Part shown: piece after piece, positions 58,642 to 64,000 of the stretch
How the letters are laid out: every line of letters starts with the position of its first letter
Numbering within the stretch: the first letter of the stretch is position 1
Assembly (NCBI GenBank): GCA_027922465.2
Contig: BQMF02000061.1
Location: 1,195,635 to 1,259,634 of the forward strand
Origin: Turritopsis dohrnii
Lineage: Eukaryota; Cnidaria; Hydrozoa; Anthoathecata; Oceaniidae
DNA: 64,000 nt
Direction: 5' to 3'
Notes under the pieces: model-generated
What the model was told of the DNA's origin: nothing
Seen by the model: the letters and a program-made list of their open reading frames with translations, nothing else
The model's database searches: none
Program-made: the position numbers and the translations under genes

Positions 58642-60273
58642 TTATCTGCTGACACAATTGCTTACAAATTGCATCACTTTTCCATAGATATCAATACCAT
58701 AACTTGCTGATTCCTCTAAGACATTAATTTCAGCCTTGAGCTGTTGCACCTCAACATGAGTCAATGGCAGAGGGTAACGTGGGAGAACAATTCCAATGCT
58801 ATCAGGCTCTACTAATGCGCCACGACTACGGAAGTCATCCACAGCTTGATTCACTTGTTGATCATCACTTCGAAAAACATTATTCATTGATGTTAAATTT
58901 CGATCAGCGTTGTGAAGACATCCTGTATACCAGAGCTGCCTTGGTGTCATATTTCTCTCTGTTCTTATGGGATGCTCATTGTATGTCCTTCTCCAATCAT
59001 CTAAGTCTTTTTGAATACGTGGTCCAAATACCCAGTGTAAACAAGAAATATTAACGCTTTCATTGACATCCAAAATTCCGCAGTCTTGCATGTGATGAAA
59101 TACTTTATAATATTTATCTAAAACTTTGGTGTACACGTCTCGCCAAAGTCGCTCTATCCTTTGGTTATGTACAGACTTTCCTTCAATGAAACTGGCTCTA
59201 TTCGATCCATTAACACTTTCCATAAAATTCTTTACATGCACGAATTCGCCTCCCTTATCCACACGTATACGACTTGGTATTCCATAATAACGAATTCCAG
59301 AAACAAAATCGTCAAAGGCAGTAACAGCTAGGTTATCCGTATTGACTGACAGGTATGGTATGAGACGTGAATAGCCATCAATGGCTCCATCAACAACAAA
59401 ATTCCACCTAAGATGCATAACGCAATTACATTTTCATATTCTTGGGGGAAAAAATCACTCATCACAAATAACTCAATATCAAAGGATGAAGAAGGGACAA
59501 ATGAAATTGAGATATAACATAAAATGATATACTAACCCTATCAGTGCATGATTTGTATCTATATGCCAAACAGAATTTGGAGTAGGCACTTCGTACTTTC
59601 TCCTAGAAACAGCCTGTGCCCATCGCCTTGCAGTGCCGACTCCATCAATCTTAGGTAGTAACTGTTCCACCCTATTTCTTTGTACTATAATTGGTGGAGA
59701 AGATGATCTAAGATGAGCAACAATTTCTCTTATACCTGAGTTGGGAAATCGAACTGCTATTTCCTTTATTTTTTCTTCCAGATCTGTATCACTGATGCTG
59801 GTGAATCTTTGTCGTGGTGTCTTGATATGATTTCTCTTTATAAAGTTGTGCACAGTATTAGGGTGTAATATCCCTCCCAGTAATCCTTCATTAGCAATTC
59901 TCTGAACTGAAAACCCCATTGAAAGAAATTGTTCTAGCTTTTCCGAATCAATATCACAATAAGAATTCCCTCTTTTACTTCCATTGCTTTTTCTAGAAAT
60001 TTTAGTTCTTTCTTCAGTCACATTCCCTGCAGAAACATTGCTACGCAACTGAACAATTTCTGAAACCAAAGCTTCATATTCATTTTCATCAATTGTTAAT
60101 TTTAATCGCTCCAGATTTCGCAACAATTCATCGAGATGAGTTTCTTGAAAATCATGCGTTCTATTTCCATCACTAACAGCATGTTTAATTTGACTAACAG
60201 CAGTCTTGATGTGTTGTAAAGCTGAATCAACTGTAAAAATCCCCGATCTAACAGCTCGATTAGGTAAAGGCAT
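58642..60273 (-). CDS. DDE integrase (rve-like core) protein, two exons, ~500 aa
   Basis: Exon 1 is 59537-60273 and exon 2 is 58642-59407, joined across a 129-bp intron (ATAGG|GT ... TTAG|G) without frame loss. The N-terminal half has a charged helical region (residues ~30-90), then a helix-turn-helix-like block (LEQFLSMGFSVQRIANEG; FPNSGIREIVAHLR). The integrase core has the first Asp in WHIDTNH, the second in RVDKGGE and the Glu in HNQRIERLWRDV, so the DDE set looks complete. Proteins of this type are widespread in fish and invertebrate genomes and derive from a transposon. The gene is intact and lies just downstream of the HECT gene on the same strand. Confidence 0.8.
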
Positions 60274-60885
60274 TATAATATTTCACTGAAAAATAACAAG
60301 GGAACTTTTAGCAGTGGTTATCACAATTTTGTAAAATATTTCATCACAACAATGACACTTAAGCAGACAAATTATTTGCTGGAAAAAATTAACAAAAATA
60401 AAACCGAAGTGAAAATAGTTTTTAGAAAAATCAAAGTGAATTTCAAGAAATCAAAATAGAAGAGAACAAATGATGTTAACTGAATGCAATCAAATGGAAA
60501 CAAACAACATGGAAAACAAAACATGATCCAAAACGTAAATCAAGAATTTACATTTTCTTCTTATCACTCTAATATGGTGATTTAATGAAAAGGAAGATAC
60601 CCATCATAAAAAATGTAAAGTGTAAATATATACAGAAAATACTGATATCAATAACACAAACTATAAGAAGCAAGGTCAAAAAAACTTTTAACAATATCCC
60701 ACTGTTAATCGTTCGAAATTGAGGGTCACTGAAGAATTATACTGAAATTAACAGAATTCCTTGAGAGGAAAAAAAGACTTTCACTGAGTAAACTCCACTA
60801 AAATGCAGGTTAAATCTACCTGGAATAACTTTTTTTTCAAATACGCATAAGGATTCACATTTGAGGTAATTTGTGCAAATAGTCA
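60274..60885. other. Intergenic between the HECT and integrase genes
   Basis: No gene. It would hold the 3' end of the HECT gene and the promoter of the integrase gene, or an intron if the two are one transcription unit. Confidence 0.35.
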
Positions 60886-63800
60886 CTAAATCATTGAAAA
60901 ACAAAGTGGTGCTTCTAAAGCACTATTGATCGACTTTTCAAAACTTTCAAATGTTACGTAATACCGAGAAACATGCAATGCACTGACGCATGTATGTGCA
61001 GTTGGCACCATAACATTAGGGTCTGTTTCACCATTAAAATGTACCGTAATTTCATCGGATAATATTTCAAGGCCAGTGACAAATTTTAAAAATTTGCTGG
61101 CCCTGACACAACCAAGAGATAACACATATGTCTCTAAATACCCATAAACTCTTTCTTCATGCGAATTCAGAGTATCATTGCTGCTGTACGATGGTGTCAT
61201 CTTTTTCAATACTTCATTTCCATCAGGTTTTTTTGATGCAACCAACTTTTTAAATAATGCTTCTGACAGTCCATCAAATACCTCTTTAAAGTGACCACTT
61301 CTCACACGTAACAATTCCAACATATAAAATGGCTTGATCAATAACGCATACTTAGCAATTTCTTTGATATTTTTATCAAATTGTTTCAGATGATGGAATA
61401 GCATTAAATTCGTTAATAGAAAATAAACCAATTAAATGATCTCTTACTGTATTTGTCATGCCACCTTAGCTTGCCTTATTGCATTCTGGTCACCATCACC
61501 CAAAGTGGAAATAAATGACTCTGCCAGGAATGTTGCAGACGGTTGATTACCAGTCAGAATGTAAAAATAACTGACAATGACTGACATGGATTGGCAAATA
61601 TCCTGTCAAAATAAAGCCATGCAACAGTATTCTTCCAACTGCTTTGAGTTCATTCTCTGATAATAGCATGTACGGACTGACAACGAAATGCTTTTCTTCT
61701 CTCCTTTCATATGGGTTTTGGAAAATTGCTCCCAAAAGGAAGAGAAGAACTCACGTGTCAGCCCGTTCAAATCATCACCATTGTTCACCATCGAAACGAG
61801 TAATGACGTTGCATTGGAGGATGGATTCATCCATGTATTGTGTGACAGCAGAGCCCACTATATCATCTCTAGAAACGAGAATCTCCTGCTTATCAATTAA
61901 AGAGTCTAAAGCAGCTTCTCTCTTATAGTCTATATTAACAATATCCCACTGGGTTATTTCTTCAGATACAGGTTCAGTCAGTTGTTCGATAAGGGACTGG
62001 ATCCTGGTTGATCTATTAGAAGCCAATGATGATATTGCATTCGGAAGATGCTGATGAAATTGAACTGGAAACATCATTCGATGTTGCAATGGATGTTTGA
62101 TATTGGTGATGTCAACCTTACAGATCCTGACACAGAAGATATTCTATTGCTAAACTGTGCAGTAACAGGAGACAGTTCCATGTTGTGGATGGGCACAGAT
62201 GATACTTCTTGTGAAATTGTGTCAACAGAACTAAGGTCAATAACTGCTGTAGATGTGGCTGAAAACACTGTTAAAGGTGGCTGTGATGTTGATGCAGATG
62301 ATTGTGTATTTGTTGTTTGCAGGAGGCACAGAAACAGAGGTGACAGATATGTTTGCTCCTATTATAGGAACTTCATCTTTGTTAATTATAACAATAGTAC
62401 CTGAATAATTCAGAGCTTTTATGTCTTGTGGGGTTTTAATATCAACTTCCTGGTAAGACCCACCATTTGAAACGGTAAAAAACGAGTATGTCTGATGCAA
62501 GTGTGAAAACATTTCATGAAGTACTTCATCAAATTGTCTTTCATTCAAGTCAATTGGCAAACTCCATTTCCCGATCTTTTTTGTTACAGGATTATAGCAC
62601 ATTGACGCATACCCTTAAGATAGAAAATATTATTTACTAATTCCAGCACTAAATAACTATGGCTTCAGCAGTAAAAATATTGTCAACTTAAAAAGTTGTC
62701 CTTAAAAACATAAGACAATCTGAACATACCATATCCATTAGCAAAATGATGAACAACAAGATCATCTGAGCCTTTTGTAAATCTTGGTTTTAGTGATCCA
62801 CCAGGTAAGTGATAAATTTTTGTGCGGACGACAGACGTGGGGGGCCCCGGTTTTCTATTTTCCCCACGTTTTCTTTTTGTGAACCTATAACAACAGGTAT
62901 CACACAATAACTCATTCTTCAACAATAATCAGACAAAAAGCAATAGGGAATAGGTAGTTGATTTACAAAGGGCACTTATCAGAGGATAATATTGACGATG
63001 GTGTCTCAGTTTTAATGATTTTACAAACAACTGATTTACCTGATTTTGTAGGAAATGACATATTTCTCAACTTTTCAATTTCACTTTCTTCTACAGCTCT
63101 CAATACTAACTCATCAAATCCACTTGGGAGAAAGCTGGAAAAAATATGACATTAGAAAAATTAAAGTCGCAACTGCCTTCAATATACACAATGTAAATAA
63201 GAATAAAGAAATAAGGTCAATACATTGTTGATTATCACAACAATCAAGCAATGTTGTAACTCTTTCCAGTAAACTATATACAACTGACCTTGAACGAGAT
63301 ACTGAAGTACTTGATGAACTAGATCTTGACACAGGAGTGTAAGAAGTTCCCCTGAAATAAAACACAGTGTAAATAAGCTATCAATCAATCATTGAGTATA
63401 ATACCAAATGACTATAACTGACTTTCCATATATAAACTACCCACCTTGACGAAGATACTGAAGTATTTGATGATGAAGTAGACCAAGATACCCGAGGTAG
63501 TGGAGTAAATGAACTTACTCTGAAAAACAAACAAACAAACAGAGTCAAAATAATTTAACACCAAATGACCAACGTCATAAAACTTTCCATATAAAATACC
63601 CACCTTGACGAAGATACTGTTGTACTTGATGATGAAGTAGACTGAGATACCCGAGGAATTGGAGTGGATGAAGTAACTCTGGAAAATGAATCAATGATAT
63701 TTATTTGTCAACAAAAGCAATAACAAAGATGTTATATTGAAAAGAAAAACAGAGTCAAAATAATTTAACAGCAAATGGCCAACATCATAAGACTTTCCGT

Positions 63801-64000
63801 ATATAAAATACCCACCCTGACAAACCTATTGAAGTACTTGATGATGAAGTAGACCGAGACACCCGAGGTAGTGGAGTGAACGAAGTAACTCTGAAAAACA
63901 AACAAACAAACCGAGTCAAAATAATTTAACAGCAAAAGACCAACATCATAAGACTTTCCATATATAAAATACCCACCTTGACGAACTATTGCAGTACTTG
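60886..64000 (-). CDS. Multi-exon HECT-domain gene, partial and frameshifted
   Basis: From the window end: tandem 75-bp Ser/Thr-rich exons (63977-64000 partial, 63816-63890, 63604-63678, 63445-63519), a 63-bp relative (63289-63351) and an exon 63040-63134. Then comes a basic exon (about 62732-62884) ending ...HHFANGYG, which splices in frame to the exon at about 62608 (YASMCYNPVTKKIGKW). A long linker follows, then a HECT N-lobe (GLTREFFSSFWEQF; GRILLHGFILTGYLP) and C-lobe (FLKFVTGLEIL; PTAHTCVSAL, with the catalytic-type Cys in AHTC). The N-lobe has two one-base shifts, near 61790 and 61717. HECT proteins pass ubiquitin through that Cys. Whether the gene is functional depends on whether these shifts are real. 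Confidence 0.65.
63289..64000 (-). repeat. Tandemly duplicated exon-intron units in the HECT gene
   Basis: Four units of 159-212 bp each contain one 75-bp exon with an identical splice phase and similar intron words (gactttccatataaaa, aaaacaaacaaacaaac). A shorter fifth exon is related. Each encodes a 25-residue Ser/Thr-rich segment (for example VTSSTPIPRVSQSTSSSS). Confidence 0.85.

Noticed and set aside
58642..60273. Integrase as the missing Polinton integrase
   Set aside because: It lies 22 kb outside the provirus TIRs, and its HNQRIERLWRDV-type core belongs to a different integrase group.

Overview
The window is nuclear DNA of an AT-rich animal genome. Genes have GT-AG introns, and the transposable elements include a Polinton/Maverick, a Penelope-like element, LINEs, PIF/Harbinger, hAT-like and many MITEs. 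The mix of element families and host-type genes (MYND finger, pseudokinase, HECT) fits a basal marine or freshwater invertebrate such as a cnidarian. The species cannot be fixed from the sequence. No CRISPR array, rRNA or convincing tRNA is seen.

1-7.2 kb: repeat-rich sequence with two back-to-back palindromes, a 983-bp element with 6-bp target duplications that carries an 87-aa ORF, and a frameshifted WD40/SOCS-box gene. 7.2-18.3 kb: a tandem array with a period of about 3.43 kb. It carries two alternating types of a small Cys/His protein with an HNH-like core. A 2.93-kb transposon with about 300-bp inverted repeats sits in the first unit; it encodes a nuclease-like 'EEADTR' protein with a CXC tail. 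The second unit still shows the empty site. A fifth array-type gene lies at 37 kb. 18.6-20.7 kb: a decayed Penelope-like element. 21.4-24.65 kb: three head-to-tail copies of a GC-palindrome repeat, the third interrupted by a Harbinger remnant.

24.78-36.12 kb: the clearest large object, an 11.3-kb Polinton/Maverick (adintovirus-like) provirus with perfect 109-bp terminal inverted repeats and 6-bp target duplications. It holds a spliced protein-primed-type DNA polymerase B with an endonuclease-VII-like insert, a frameshifted adenain-like protease, a double-jelly-roll type capsid gene split by two MITEs, and three other ORFs. I see no integrase or packaging ATPase in it.

38-55 kb: repeats and MITEs with clear ends (717, 690, 801 and 177 bp), a WD40 fragment, an intact single-exon MYND-finger gene (47.35-49.21 kb), and a decayed LINE (53.4-55.0 kb). 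55.7-57.7 kb: an intact four-exon pseudokinase gene. 58.6-64.0 kb: two neighbouring genes on the minus strand, a two-exon DDE integrase of about 500 aa and a multi-exon HECT-domain gene. The HECT gene's 5' part has tandemly duplicated 75-bp Ser/Thr-rich exons and runs off the window end.

Many coding remnants carry single-base frameshifts while the pseudokinase, MYND and integrase genes are open. The frameshifts are therefore probably mostly decay, though residual assembly indels cannot be excluded.
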